Assembly: GCA_034769895.1 (NCBI GenBank)
Contig: CM068371.1
Location: forward strand, 403,789,969-403,853,968
Length of the DNA stretch: 64,000 nucleotides
Origin: Magicicada septendecula
Lineage: Eukaryota > Arthropoda > Insecta > Hemiptera > Cicadidae
Reading direction: 5' to 3'
Positions 52,501 through 58,962 of this stretch are shown here, piece by piece. The notes under the pieces were generated by a model, which was not told the DNA's origin, did not search any database, and was given only the letters and a program-made list of their open reading frames with translations. A program made the position numbers and the translations under genes. Each line of letters opens with the position of its first letter. The first letter of the stretch is position 1.

Positions 52501-55500
52501 AAAACACCTTGAAAAGTTAGCATTTCACAAAACTTATTAAGAAATGAGTTTAAAATTGATGCAGTTTATAAAATTTGAGAACCACTAGTCTTGATTTGGG
52601 TAAAAATTGGCTAGAGAGAGATATTTGTAAATTATGTTTTGGGGTATTTTTATAAATTGAATTTTTCACAATATTTTTACTGTTAAGTAAGGGTCCTGCA
52701 TAAAAAATGGAGTATACAGAAATGTCATATTTTATTCTCTTTGAGCCATATCACATCTCTGAAAAATAAAAACCTAAATTGGAATAAAATTTAAAATTCA
52801 TCAAATCAAAAAAATTTTTAGGAATGAGAAATCATGTGATATATCAATTTTTTTTAAACGCTGATTTATCTTATAATATAAATAAAAGTTATTGTATCTA
52901 TGTATGTATGTTCCACATCTCCTCCTAAACCACTGGACCGATTTCAACCAAACTTGGCACAAATATTTTACGCAACGGGAGAACCAACATAGGACAGGTG
53001 TTTTTTCAATACGATCCTTTGGGGGGTCCTTTGGGGTCTTAAAAAAAACTATTAGATCTGGTTACCATGGCAACCCAATAGAATACATTCTGGTTGCCAT
53101 AGCATCGGTGGAAGCCTCCCGCGTAGGAAATAGCACGGGAGTTGTCCGACGGGCCTTCCCCGGAGTCCGTCCACGGAACCCGGGGAGTCTTAGGTCGGAT
53201 CTTGTGAAAAACGGCCGGGCCAGAATCCCAGCTCCTCGCCCGGCATGTCGATGGCTTTCCCGGGCTTCGGAGAACCTTCCGTACACCGGGGAGGTCTCTG
53301 ACCAAGTCCTAGCACGGGAGTTCGACCGGCCTGGATGCCGGAAAAAGCAGGCAGTGTCCCGGCATAGGTGGAAGCCTCCCGCGTAGGGAATAGCGTGGGA
53401 GTCGTCCGACGGGATGGGTTCCGTGGATGGACTCTGGGGAGTCTTAGGTCGGATCCTGCAAAAGATGGCCGGGCCAGAGTCCACGGTTCTTATAAATAAA
53501 TATATAAGTTATGATATCGAAGGTGGTGTATGCATCTTAAGAAACTTCTTAATAGTGCGTGAATTCAGAGTTGTTTCAGTTTGAATTTAAAAGTGGATAA
53601 GTTAAGATCGAAGTAAGTTATAAGCGAGTATAAAAAACAACGTTCTGATAGCGAATGTATTCAGATCGTAGTGTTCAGACAATATAAATGTGCTTGCTTC
53701 AGTTTGAATTTAAAAATTGATAAGCTGAAGTCTATAGAGGTATTGTATTGTTAGAATAAGTTTAGAAGACACTAATTTAACAAATACCTTATTTCAACAT
53801 TAACACAATGAATTATAAAACGACAGTTAAATACGCAGCGCATGCAAGTGCTGTAGACATTTTATTTAAAACTAATTTAGCTGTTCGCCCTCTCCCAGAG
53901 TTAGAAATCGAGCAGGAGCATCACGCGCAACAGAATTCTTCATAAGAATAAAGTTTATGACATGTTCTTAAACAGGTGCGCTACAGAGTATTCCTCCAGT
54001 GAGAATGCGAATGTAACAATATAAGGAAGATTATATAATACAGAAGTAATATAACGTTAGAACAAGAATAGGTGCCTATGAGCCTATGAATAAATTATGA
54101 ACCCGAGCAACGCTGGGTAAATCGGCTAGTATAAAATAAGCACTTCATGAAAATTTGTTTTGTAAAATTTTTTAAAGAAATAAATAAAATAACTAGAAAC
54201 ATTTACTGGCTTTAACATTATTAAAATATCTTTCAACTGCTATTGCTATCTTTTGACTTACATTACTAATAGCTTGAAAGAAAGCTACTTAAACAAAGTC
54301 AAATTTTCTCAAAATTAATGACAAAATTTAATAATTTTTGTAATAACTGAATTTGAAATTACTTTTTTTGTACCTTAACGTGTGTGTTATCCAAAGCGAA
54401 ACAGTAATGAACTACACTACACGAGTGTCAGGTGAGTATACTTAAAATTTTCTTTGTTATTTTGAAGTTCAAAACTACTTGAGAAAATGATAAAGGAATT
54501 CATATCCGGGATGTTTGGCCATGGTGGACTGCTTTCTTCAGACATTTTCTAAACATTTCAGCCAAACACCAGAGGCCTTCTTCAGTAGAAAAAAGTTAAA
54601 AACGTTCGACAAAGGGTGGAGAGTTGAACGTACCCCTAACTGAGGTAACAGCAAACCGAGGTCATTTTAGGCAAAAAATGTACATTATTTATTACATGTT
54701 GACTCATTGTCATTAATAAGGAACGTCTAACTTTAGTTTATTAGTTTACAAAAATTGTAATTTTCTTTTACATCTATGATTATTTATGGACCTTAGTTTA
54801 ATACACACAACTTGCTTACAAATAAACCTATGTTAAATGATTATTCCCAAATAATTTCTCTGGAATTTTTCATAGCTCTGCCCCCCCCCCCCAATATTAA
54901 GCCACTGGTCTACTACCACTTTGTTGTACTTGTATAGGATTGCAATGGTTTACTATTTATGAAGTTCGACAACTTTCTGAACAGACATCGTACATGAATT
55001 TTCTGTATACAAATAAGCATACAAGTAAGAAACACAACTCAAATTATCTAGACATAATTTCTACAACTAACTATCTACAAGCATGTTTATTACTGTATTT
55101 AACATGAAAAAATTATGTTATTAGTTATCATAAAAAAATTAATTCTTTTAGTTCAAAGACACTAAAACGCACTTGATAAATTATAAAACGGCTTTTTTTC
55201 TTGCTAATACCATCAAAAACTACGATCCATTATTAATGTACAATCAGCAATATGTATTGCATATTTGCTGCTCATAACATTCAAATTTTAAAACTTGGTT
55301 GTTTTGAAATACTGTATTGTTATTTGTAAAACTAAACTTTTGTAATGGTTTTAGCGCCATTCTATTACAGACTCATAAACACCCAATAAAAATTAGAAAT
55401 TCTGATAGGACTTAATGTACAAGAAGGTTAAGGGTAACGTTGAAGCTATAATATAATTAACTCACACATTTACAGTATTGTTCTCAGGAAAAATGTGTGT

Positions 55501-58500
55501 ACATGTTAGTTATATGTTAGGCATCTAAAAAGAAAACTAGGAATCTTGGCAGAAACATACTTTCATAAGTATATACTCACATGTATACACACTTGTATTA
55601 AGATTCTGCTTACAGAATGTTGTGTCAAGACATGATGTTTATACACTGAGGTTACACTGTATCAGAATGAATGTGGCTTCAATAACTGAGGAAATGACGA
55701 AGTCCACATCTACATATTTTTAATTCTGAAATATTTACAATTACTTGATAGCATTACTAAATAAATAGGTAAAGAAATTAAAATAGTTTTTCTCAACCAT
55801 TATTACATAGTTCTTGCAATTAAACTGTTTTTTGAAAAAAAAAAATACTATATTCATGAAAGCCACTGAAGCTCAATTCACTGTAAAGTGCAGTTACTGG
55901 AGAAGTATGTCAATCAAAAGACATTATGGGAGAACTGATTGTTTAATATAGAGATGTTTATCAGTAGAATAACTCATGATAGCACTGTGTCCCAAGTTTC
56001 AGAAGAGCTGCCATGGGGATAAGGATAAGCCTTGTAATTTAGATGTGAAATGCTGCTAGTTATGGGAGGGGGGCAATTAGACTACGTCTTATTCAATGAG
56101 AGTGCATCGAGGCTGGGTCTCACCCAGATTTACCTGGCAGCCAGCATAGTGTCTTTTACTCTAAAATTAATTTAGACTGTAACTGTACCTTGCCGGCAAT
56201 TACAAAAAAGGTTAATTATAGGCTGTTTATTTTAAACTGTAAGTGAATATTATTATTAAAAACAAAAACAATTAACTGATAAACACAGATATCATACTTG
56301 TACAGCAATAAATTTATTGTGTTGATATTAAGAAACTGTGTTTGTATCTTCACTCATTCCTCTCACTTATACTTTAGATTTTTACAGAATGATCCAACCC
56401 CCCCCCTGGTCAACTCTTCCCACCCCCAAAAAACTGCTTGCTGGATCCGCCCTGCCTTCCAAAAATGGATGCTGACCATGCAACACATTTAAATGTGGGA
56501 GCAGAGGTACATCCTTGTCATAAACCTTTAGTTATCCTAAAAGGATTAATAACTTCAGTGCCAGTTTTTATGCTGTTACTTCCTGTTTTCCCATATACAT
56601 ACAAGATATAGTGGGACACTGCCATAGGCTTTTGCCAAAGTGATTACTATAGCATAAGGAATAGCCTTGGAATTTACAGCCTGAATGACACAATCAAGCA
56701 GTACAGACAGGGTTGGACAGATCATGTGCAAAGGATGCATCAGGACTGATTACCTAAGCAATTTTTTATCATTCCATGAGAAACCGCAACATTGGAAGAC
56801 AAAAAGTGGTCATATCAATGAGTGTGCAATGAACTGTAAGCTCCAAGGCCTGAAGAAGAAGAAGAATTCTAGATTTAGAATAAGTTGTTCTGGTCATTCT
56901 GAAGAGTAAAGACACTGCCAATGCAAGACCATCTGGTCCCAAATTTAATTCCCATTATGCATGATGCTACTCAATTTTTTAATATATTATATATGTGCCA
57001 TCGAGTTAATAACTAATATATCTATAGTCTGAGCATGTCCTTCTGTACCTTTGTTTGAGACACTACTCATGTAAATTGTTGTTCATATCTCACGGATAGT
57101 CTTCACTAAGGAATTAATTAAAAATTTAAGAAAGAAGAGCAAATAATATTTCAAGACTATGTATGATTAACTCATAAGGACATTATGAGGACTGGGGCCC
57201 TTCTCATTTTCCACATATCAAATCCATTTATTAAGCTAATAAGTTGTATCTAGTATTTCTTTAGTATTATTTGCTCTTATACATTTAGTAATTTCCAAGC
57301 TTCTTTAGATTTAGTGCATCCTATATCATAAAATCCATATACTGGGCATGCTGTATTCTGTAAAATTTAAGTAGATTATTAATAGATTGAAATTGAATGA
57401 AATTTAAATTTTAAACTATATTAAATTAGTAAGTTCCCTGATCTGTAGAACTTTCTCACTATTTTGAATGTAATACATTATAATTTATTATTAGGTAAAC
57501 TTCAATGTTTGAGAATTTTTTTAATTAACAGAAAAATTATGAAAAACCAATTACTTTTACGTTTTTTTATAAATAACAATTATAAAGCAGACAATCGTGC
57601 AAAAAAAACACTAAAAAACCAAACTACCAAGTTGATTTGTTAATTAAATTTATAACTGTAGTATCTACAAGACAATTAATTTAGTCTGAGCTTCTAAGTT
57701 TATGTATTTTTCCATAGATACTGACTTTGAATTTTGAATAAAATTCCTCATAACGTAATCCCCTATATACACTTTCATAATTTCTTTAAATTTTGAGTTT
57801 CACTTTTGGCCCATGCTGCCCCTGAAGTTACAACTTTTCATAGTAAACACAACATTTGGATTTGGGTTTAAATTCCCTTAAGCCTGACACCCTTGAACAA
57901 TTTTTCAGCCTGGATTTGAACATTTTTTTTTCAAATTTTTGATCCCTTTTTGGGCCCTGGTATTCCAAAATTTTTAAATTCCCAAAACTACACAGCATAT
58001 TCACATTTTGGTTCTAATTCTCTTTAATCCCCACACAGATTTTTGTAACTAAATACTATATTCAGAACTTTCCTATCTTTCGGGAGGTTAGGTTCGGTTA
58101 GGTTTCTCAAAAACAATGGTGTTCCATACAGTCAAAGTATAGACACGCATGCTAAGTTTTATGAAAATCAGTAGGTACATTCAAAAGTTTTAGTGAGACA
58201 TAACCCAAATAGACAGACATACAAATGCCAAATACTAAAATAAAAACTGAGAACTGACTTCATTAATTCAAAAATTATTACAATATAATATTTTTAATAC
58301 TAAAAATTTCATTTTTGTTTTACTTCATTTTTAGTAAATCTTTGTTATGCTTATTTTAAGACAACTGTTGTGAAGAATGAACATTTTCTTCTAGTTTGTT
58401 TTTCTAGTTTTTGTAATTGTTAGACTGCTCGATGATTTATTAAGCAGCATAAATAATACAGTGACATTATTAATAAATACTAATATTGATTGTGAAAATG

Positions 58501-58962
58501 TTACAGTAAATGCAGCAATAATGGATGGTGTTGAAAGTTGTTACAATTGGTTTTTGTTGTTACATTTTTTATGAGGTGATGTCAGTAAACGTAATTAGTG
58601 TTGCTACACTTGTTCAATTCCCATGAGCTTGCTATACAAATAAATGCAACACACAGGTATATGATCACTTGTAACATCACATAAAACACTTTGGATAATA
58701 TTTGTAAACAAAATATATAATGTGCTGGCAATTATGGTACTGAGAAGTAATGAGGAAACTTCATTTGTACAACATTAATGTTACTACATTATCACATAAG
58801 ATGACAAACATACAGACAATATCCTCCAATATCCCCTTCAGTTAGTACATCCATTTTGTATCTAATAGGTTCCTTCCTGTTTTCAAGTTTCCTGAAATCT
58901 ATCCTGATGTTCCGGCCATAGCAGTAACGCAAATGTTTGGAGCACATTAATGACGAATCATC
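17310..58962 (-). CDS. Eogt: Eogt, EGF-domain-specific O-GlcNAc transferase (7 exons, 5' end outside window)
   Basis: This GT61-family enzyme works in the ER lumen, transferring GlcNAc from UDP-GlcNAc to Ser/Thr of EGF repeats in Notch and matrix proteins. Exons in transcript order are 58962-58814, 50168-50014, 47201-46927, 29920-29720, 28573-28440, 19923-19821 and 17456-17310. All acceptors end AG and all donors start GT, and the phases agree at every junction. Landmarks follow the order known for animal [65 protein letters not shown], then a C-terminal HDEL retrieval signal. The visible coding part is about 387 residues; family proteins are around 520, so the signal peptide and N-terminal exons lie beyond 64000. 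Intron lengths run from 1.1 to 17 kb, inflated by transposons. No disabling mutation was seen. Confidence 0.93.
17457..19820 (-). other. Eogt intron (2364 bp)
   Basis: It is bounded by a GTATGT donor at 19820 and a TTTCAG acceptor at 17457. Contents are AT-rich, and no transposon ends or coding stretches are recognised. Confidence 0.8.
19821..19923 (-). CDS. Eogt: Eogt exon
   Basis: A 103-bp exon with acceptor TGCTTAG and donor GTATGT. Its first base completes a split codon from the 28573-28440 exon. It encodes [20 protein letters not shown] and YITWEDKDK, a strongly conserved EOGT segment. Confidence 0.93.
20082..22166. repeat. Long direct repeats framing a 2-kb segment
   Basis: A 38-bp sequence beginning AGATTAGAAGATGAGTCC occurs at 20082-20119 and 22129-22166, identical by eye. 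A second, 61-bp direct repeat starting AAACTGTCTACGTG occurs at 20445-20505 and 21190-21250. A third, imperfect pair (ATCACTGATAATAAAAGC) lies at about 21621 and 21730. I do not recognise the mobile family. These may be traces of nested insertion, unequal exchange or a decayed element with subterminal repeats. Confidence 0.65.
21109..21180 (+). mobile_element. hAT-like left end (fragment)
   Basis: CAGCGGTCGGCAAACATTTT resembles the CAGGGGTCGGCAAAC-type termini of hAT (Charlie-like) elements and is followed by a G-run. No matching right end or target duplication was found, so only a fragment is supported. Confidence 0.4.
22483..23060 (-). pseudogene. Mariner transposase relic with internal hairpin
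   Basis: The minus strand gives, in order, [35 protein letters not shown], a decayed QDS-PAPH catalytic region, [13 protein letters not shown] and [17 protein letters not shown]. These match the order of the mariner DDE domain and its C-terminal SPDLAPSD motif. Several stops and shifts make it inactive. A 17-bp perfect inverted repeat with a 4-base loop (22819-22856) sits where the relic passes from the KVI region to the rest, a local scar that is not part of the family. It is a cousin of the relic at 15960-16390. Confidence 0.65.
22819..22856. repeat. Perfect 17-bp stem hairpin in mariner relic
   Basis: Bases 22819-22835 are exactly complementary to 22840-22856 around the loop TCAC. The duplicated arm resembles a snap-back repair product. 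Confidence 0.8.
24216..25975 (+). pseudogene. hAT transposase, N-terminal and central part (ZMYM1/DUF4371-like)
   Basis: The ORF at 24216-24833 begins [15 protein letters not shown] and carries a TTF/BED-like zinc-binding domain ([30 protein letters not shown]). A frameshift near 24830-24880 leads into 24871-25725, the DUF4371 RNase-H-fold region ([17 protein letters not shown] with the first catalytic Asp, then [10 protein letters not shown]). An in-frame TGA at 25723-25725 is followed by continuing homology (VSALRTIS and onward) up to LTELHTCF near 25975, where homology stops abruptly. At least two disabling changes plus the junction make it a pseudogene. The family cuts and pastes DNA through a DDE-type active site. 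Confidence 0.8.
25976..26461 (-). pseudogene. hAT transposase C-terminal part on the opposite strand
   Basis: Minus-strand frames give [19 protein letters not shown] and [13 protein letters not shown]. After a frameshift near 26160 they give the classic hAT C-terminal dimerisation motif ([19 protein letters not shown]), ending [12 protein letters not shown] near 25980. In normal hAT proteins this follows the segment seen on the plus strand at 24216-25975, so this piece has been inverted. Homology runs to within about 15 bp of the element's right terminus. Confidence 0.8.
26470..28439. other. Intronic AT-rich DNA, possible LTR-like stretch
   Basis: A minus-strand acidic/basic open stretch at about 26650-26920 ([18 protein letters not shown]) may be a transposon or exon fragment, but no splice-consistent model was found. 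Bases 27620-27895 contain a TATAA-like box, an AATTAAAGT-type signal and a terminal ACA reminiscent of a retrotransposon LTR; no partner was found. A near-perfect hairpin occupies 28200-28245. Confidence 0.35.
28200..28245. repeat. Near-perfect inverted repeat (about 20-bp arms)
   Basis: GCTCAATTGAGAGGATGAGA on the left pairs with the following TGTCTCACTCTCAGTTGAG, with one mismatch and a 2-base bulge around a one-base centre. It lies in an Eogt intron 195 bp from the splice donor at 28439. Confidence 0.65.
28440..28573 (-). CDS. Eogt: Eogt exon with conserved HGAGLTH motif
   Basis: A 134-bp exon with acceptor CATTTCAG and donor GTAAGT. It encodes [20 protein letters not shown], then [20 protein letters not shown], the most conserved GT61 segment near the nucleotide-sugar site. 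It ends with two bases of a Leu codon completed by the next exon. Confidence 0.95.
28574..29719 (-). other. Eogt intron (1146 bp)
   Basis: GT at 29719-29718 and AG at 28575-28574. AT-rich, with nothing else recognised. Confidence 0.8.
29720..29920 (-). CDS. Eogt: Eogt exon
   Basis: A 201-bp exon, phase 0 at both ends, with acceptor GTTCACAG and donor GTACAC. It encodes [20 protein letters not shown], then [20 protein letters not shown] and a short acidic tail, matching the EOGT segment after FYNTP. Confidence 0.93.
30490..31860 (+). pseudogene. Decayed LINE reverse transcriptase (endonuclease-RT type)
   Basis: Across three frames the plus strand gives [62 protein letters not shown], a damaged box C (YTDDS in place of YADD), FSYLGSQIT and a C-terminal [13 protein letters not shown] block. 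This is the usual order of non-LTR RT blocks through the thumb and tail. Many stops and frameshifts show it is old and inactive. The clade (RTE-like or another) cannot be set without alignment. The 5' endonuclease part is absent. It ends near an A-rich stretch at about 31850. Confidence 0.75.
32144..32190. repeat. (TA)n/(TG)n microsatellite at the left edge of the PLE
   Basis: About 14 TA units run directly into about 9 TG units, and PLE coding sequence begins immediately after. A matching (AT)n tract lies just beyond the other end of the PLE (45923-45951). Confidence 0.9.
32724..32785 (+). pseudogene. Tigger transposase, first 20 codons
   Basis: It starts at ATG 32724 and reads [20 protein letters not shown], the beginning of a psq/CENP-B-type helix-turn-helix. 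It is cut off by the LINE at 32786. The reading frame resumes at 42931 inside the repeated target sequence. Confidence 0.85.
32774..32785. repeat. Target-site duplication of the Jockey-like LINE (left copy)
   Basis: AGGCATTAAAAA occurs here and again at 42929-42940, directly outside the two ends of the LINE. Up to 12 bp match, the length expected for LINE integration. Confidence 0.9.
32788..34352 (+). pseudogene. Jockey-like ORF2: reverse transcriptase, first part
   Basis: A frame shift of one base near 32818 precedes a long open frame from about 32829. RT blocks in order are [90 protein letters not shown] (catalytic FADD), [12 protein letters not shown] and YLGVRHLNF. The block usually reading GVPQGSVLGP is altered to [10 protein letters not shown], which may reduce activity. 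The frame is cut at GSPWYVR by the BEL insertion and resumes in frame at 41950. The upstream endonuclease is missing. Confidence 0.88.
34348..34352. repeat. BEL target-site duplication (left copy)
   Basis: GCGAA lies here and at 41945-41949, directly outside the LTRs. Five bp is the usual BEL/Pao duplication. Counting one copy keeps the Jockey reading frame intact across the site. Confidence 0.9.
34353..34819 (+). repeat. BEL 5' LTR
   Basis: 467 bp, TGTT...ACA. Compared base by base with the 3' LTR, it differs only in the last triplet (ACA against TCA). It contains an AATAAA at about 34700. Short frames inside (for example 34363-34584) are duplicated exactly in the 3' LTR and are not genes. 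Confidence 0.95.
34820..34960 (+). repeat. BEL leader: PBS region with tandem 51-55 bp repeats
   Basis: CATTTTTGGTCC occurs at 34818, 34869 and 34924, each opening a similar unit with GGATTTCA-like and GGCCAAAA-like text. The first copy contains the likely tRNA primer site (TGGTCCC from 34824, 4 bases after the LTR). The other two would be tandem duplicates of it. The third unit is partial. Confidence 0.7.
34961..35633 (+). other. BEL 5' leader, non-coding
   Basis: About 670 bp between the leader repeats and the gag start. It has no conserved coding content. Packaging signals would be expected here but none is recognisable. Confidence 0.6.
35634..40769 (+). pseudogene. BEL/Pao gag-pol polyprotein, one internal stop
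   Basis: The frame opens at ATG 35634 and reads 1361 codons to a TAG at 39717-39719, then continues in the same frame to 40769. In order it has: a coiled N-terminus; a DUF1759 gag-like domain (about residues 110-260, [12 protein letters not shown]); Cys/His zinc knuckles (about 332-395, [27 protein letters not shown]); an A17-type aspartic protease (ILLDSGSQ, about 440); RT (DIEKMYRQ about 777, FYVDDL about 852); RNase H (FADAS about 1026, RLELCA); then beyond the stop an integrase core ([26 protein letters not shown]) and a DUF5641 tail. Length (about 1710 codons) fits the family. The stop separates the integrase core from the rest, so the copy is probably non-autonomous. No env is present. 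Confidence 0.93.
40770..41477 (+). other. BEL 3' non-coding region
   Basis: It contains a (TG)n tract (about 40787-40818) and at least six spaced copies of an AATTATTGTAT-like motif between 41048 and 41430. It ends in a purine-containing stretch (TTTTGGCGGGCAG) next to the 3' LTR, the likely polypurine tract. No frame is supportable. Confidence 0.65.
41478..41944 (+). repeat. BEL 3' LTR
   Basis: 467 bp, TGTT...TCA, matching the 5' LTR throughout except one base in the last triplet. It is followed directly by the GCGAA duplication. Confidence 0.95.
41950..42218 (+). pseudogene. Jockey-like ORF2, C-terminal end
   Basis: It resumes in frame directly after the GCGAA duplication with [16 protein letters not shown] and [15 protein letters not shown], the typical C-terminal tail of Jockey-clade RT proteins. 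It ends at TAG 42216-42218. The frame also runs upstream into the 3' LTR by chance. Confidence 0.85.
42219..42928 (+). repeat. Jockey-like 3' UTR with 253-bp tandem repeat and (ATCC)n tail
   Basis: Two diverged units start at 42268 and 42521 with GCTTTGCYGATTCGGCAGGG and share GCGAGGTTGTGCAA, CTTGTCCTCGCCAG and ACAATTGGCTGAAGC-like blocks. The first contains a GC-rich hairpin (42373-42382 with 42390-42399). The element ends in CATCATCCATCCATCCATCC in place of poly(A). Frames of 70-120 codons here have no protein motifs. Confidence 0.8.
42931..44452 (+). pseudogene. Tigger transposase, main part
   Basis: The frame continues the psq helix-turn-helix ([20 protein letters not shown]), hits a stop near 43052, shifts near 43180 and again at about 43950. 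Domains in order are: CENP-B-type DNA-binding half ([25 protein letters not shown]), then the DDE core with FNCDETGL (first Asp), [10 protein letters not shown] (second) and [10 protein letters not shown] (third). A C-terminal tail ends [10 protein letters not shown] at 44452. The three catalytic Asp positions are present, but three frame breaks and the LINE insertion make it inactive. It is related to host genes such as jerky and CENP-B. Confidence 0.9.
44453..44874 (+). other. Tigger 3' UTR and right terminus
   Basis: AT-rich non-coding sequence, followed by TTATCCGCC and TTATCTGCC subterminal repeats (from about 44808) and the right TIR. Confidence 0.8.
44877..45884 (+). pseudogene. PLE reverse transcriptase C-terminus and GIY-YIG endonuclease
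   Basis: RT thumb text ([42 protein letters not shown]) continues to 45300. After a shift the GIY-YIG nuclease follows ([18 protein letters not shown], then RYFEHLNAY, then [10 protein letters not shown] in a further frame). The C-terminal frame ends at 45884, overlapping the hammerhead-like motif. The GIY, YIG, Arg and His positions typical of the fold are visible. It is inactive because of frame breaks. Confidence 0.82.
45821..45874 (+). ncRNA. Hammerhead-ribozyme-like motif at PLE 3' end
   Basis: Core CTGAGGA (45829-45835) is followed by one unpaired T, stem II GGGTAC/GTACCC around AAGATA, then GAA and a self-complementary ACATGT stem III. A U at the cleavage position follows, then stem I CC/GG flanking internal loops (CC-AGAA-GG with CC-AATAAA-GG). 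This fits the type I hammerhead order CUGANGA - stem II - GAAA - stem III - NUH. Hammerheads are known from PLE terminal repeats. Activity is unknown and stem I is short. Confidence 0.55.
45923..45951. repeat. (AT)n microsatellite
   Basis: About 14 AT units just beyond the PLE 3' end, mirroring the (TA)n at its 5' edge. The PLE may have inserted into such a tract, or the tracts may derive from the element. Confidence 0.9.
46927..47201 (-). CDS. Eogt: Eogt exon
   Basis: A 275-bp exon with acceptor TTTATACAG and donor GTATGT. Its first two bases complete a Thr codon from the upstream exon. It encodes [20 protein letters not shown], then [31 protein letters not shown] and [10 protein letters not shown], all aligned in order with EOGT. 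Confidence 0.95.
47362..47935. mobile_element. Possible MITE with imperfect inverted ends
   Basis: The left stretch GCCTTTACACTATGCAACCG resembles the inverse of the right end (GGCCTGTGTTGCACTACGCA). Both continue with GATTGCTTGCAA- or GATTGCAAGCC-like text. This suggests a non-autonomous DNA transposon, perhaps PIF/Harbinger-like. No convincing target duplication was found. Confidence 0.35.
47972..48030 (+). mobile_element. Relic of a pogo/Tigger-type end
   Basis: CAGAAGAATCTCAGTTATCT shares most positions with the TIR of the nested Tigger (CAGTAGAGTCTCGGTTATCT) and is followed by a similar GTCAGATAATGG block. No partner end was found. Confidence 0.4.
48137..48935. mobile_element. hAT-type MITE (799 bp)
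   Basis: The left end CAGTGGCAAAGCGTGG is matched by the inverted right end CAGTGGCAAAGGGTCGG. A perfect 8-bp duplication GTATTATC lies at 48129-48136 and 48936-48943. No transposase is encoded. Confidence 0.85.
49492..49524. repeat. (TG)n microsatellite
   Basis: About 16 uninterrupted TG units, intronic. Confidence 0.9.
50014..50168 (-). CDS. Eogt: Eogt exon
   Basis: A 155-bp exon with acceptor TTGCACAG and donor GTAAGA. The first base completes a codon and the last base opens one, both consistent with the neighbours. It encodes [20 protein letters not shown], then [16 protein letters not shown], both recognisable EOGT blocks. Confidence 0.94.
50708..50752 (-). ncRNA. Hammerhead-ribozyme-like motif (left arm, coding strand)
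   Basis: On the minus strand: stem I CAGCCT (50752-50747), core CTGAAGA, an extra A, stem II GCCTTT/AAAGGT (last pair G-U), GAA, self-complementary AACCGGTT, C at the cleavage site, then AGGCTG (50713-50708), which pairs fully with the first strand. Only the extra A departs from the consensus. It overlaps the end of the endonuclease frame. Confidence 0.65.
50743..51420 (-). pseudogene. PLE RT tail and GIY-YIG endonuclease
   Basis: From about 51420, RT tail text ([25 protein letters not shown]) is followed by shifted frames. The nuclease is then open from about 51147 to the stop at 50743: [42 protein letters not shown], and a tail ending SATSGSL. The stop codon TGA is part of the hammerhead core CTGAAGA of the left arm. 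The upstream RT is missing, so it is a truncated, inactive copy. Confidence 0.82.
51504..51548 (+). ncRNA. Hammerhead-ribozyme-like motif (right, inverted arm)
   Basis: Plus strand: CAGCCT (51504-51509), core CTGAAGA (51510-51516), extra A, stem II GCCTTT/AAAGGC, GAA, AACCGGTT (51534-51541), C at 51542, AGGCTG (51543-51548). Stem I has 6 pairs and stem II 6 pairs. Stem III is a palindrome that would favour dimer pairing. All core residues are present. Confidence 0.68.
52869..54129 (+). mobile_element. Non-autonomous Helitron
   Basis: The 5' end starts TCTTATAATATAAATAAAAG (TC terminus). The 3' end reads ACCCGAGCAACGCTGGGTAA, then ATCGGCTAG, with the usual short imperfect hairpin before a CTAG terminus. 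It sits between A (52868) and T (54130), as expected. No Rep/helicase is encoded. A GC-rich internal block is duplicated (from about 53107 and 53368, spacing 261 bp). The early text (CCACTGGACCGATTTCAACC) resembles other arthropod Helitron leaders. Confidence 0.8.
53107..53480. repeat. Internal 261-bp-spaced duplication in the Helitron
   Basis: GTGGAAGCCTCCCGCGTAGG recurs at 53107 and 53368, and GGAGTCTTAGGTCGGATC and GGCCGGGCCAGA-like blocks recur in the same order. Frames of 88-164 codons here are by-products of GC-rich repeats. Confidence 0.75.
54530..54590 (-). ncRNA. Degenerate PLE hammerhead-like relic
   Basis: The minus strand has core CTGAAGA, an extra A, stem II GGCC/GGCT, GAAA, a weak stem III and a GTC cleavage triplet. 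Stem I is poorly paired. It looks like the remnant of another PLE terminal repeat. Confidence 0.4.
56438..56456. mobile_element. hAT-like right end (fragment)
   Basis: GCTTGCTGGATCCGCCCTG is the inverse of a CAGGG(G)CGGATCCAGC-type terminus and follows C-runs. No left partner was located. Confidence 0.35.
56470..56660 (-). pseudogene. LINE reverse transcriptase relic (minus)
   Basis: The minus strand gives AKAYGSVP (from F-x-KAYDSVP) and, after shifts, [10 protein letters not shown] with a stop, then [10 protein letters not shown] (from GLRQGCPLSPTLF). These are the RT blocks around catalytic box A and B. Short and badly decayed. Confidence 0.5.
56670..56895 (+). pseudogene. LINE 3' tail relic (plus)
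   Basis: [15 protein letters not shown] followed by a stop and LPKQ matches the common non-LTR tail motif (W..H..RM...R.P). It ends in a (GAA)n-like stretch at 56856-56868. It lies back to back with the minus-strand relic, so at least two LINE fragments meet here. Confidence 0.55.
58814..58962 (-). CDS. Eogt: Eogt exon (first one inside the window)
   Basis: A 149-bp exon with acceptor TTGTTTCTAG and donor GTATGT. It opens in phase 0 with [20 protein letters not shown] and ends GDIGGYCL, with the last codon split. It corresponds to the EOGT segment just before SPLQSW. Confidence 0.92.

Larger units (their letters stand above)
51729..54907. mobile_element. Possible large hAT-like unit containing a Helitron
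   Basis: The left edge CAATGGTGTAACTAG followed by a G-run, and the right edge of a C-run then GCCACTG, resemble CAGTGGCGTAACTAG-type hAT termini. The flanks (CTCTACAC and GTCTACTA) match at only 5 of 8, and no transposase is recognised. A Helitron and a PLE relic lie inside. Tentative. Confidence 0.3.
50169..58813 (-). other. Eogt intron (8.6 kb) with PLE, Helitron and LINE relics
   Basis: GTATGT donor at 58813 and the acceptor at 50169. Beyond the listed elements it is AT-rich. A 63-codon minus frame at 50291-50482 has no recognised domain. At 57.8-58.2 kb is a GC-richer stretch with GGTTAGGTTCGGTTAGG and a TTTTATGAAAATCAGTAGG-like block, probably from an old transposon. Confidence 0.75.

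Noticed and set aside
52892..53386. 164-codon plus-strand ORF and overlapping minus-strand ORFs of 88-140 codons
   Set aside because: They lie in the GC-rich duplicated block of the Helitron; translations on both strands repeat and show no domain.
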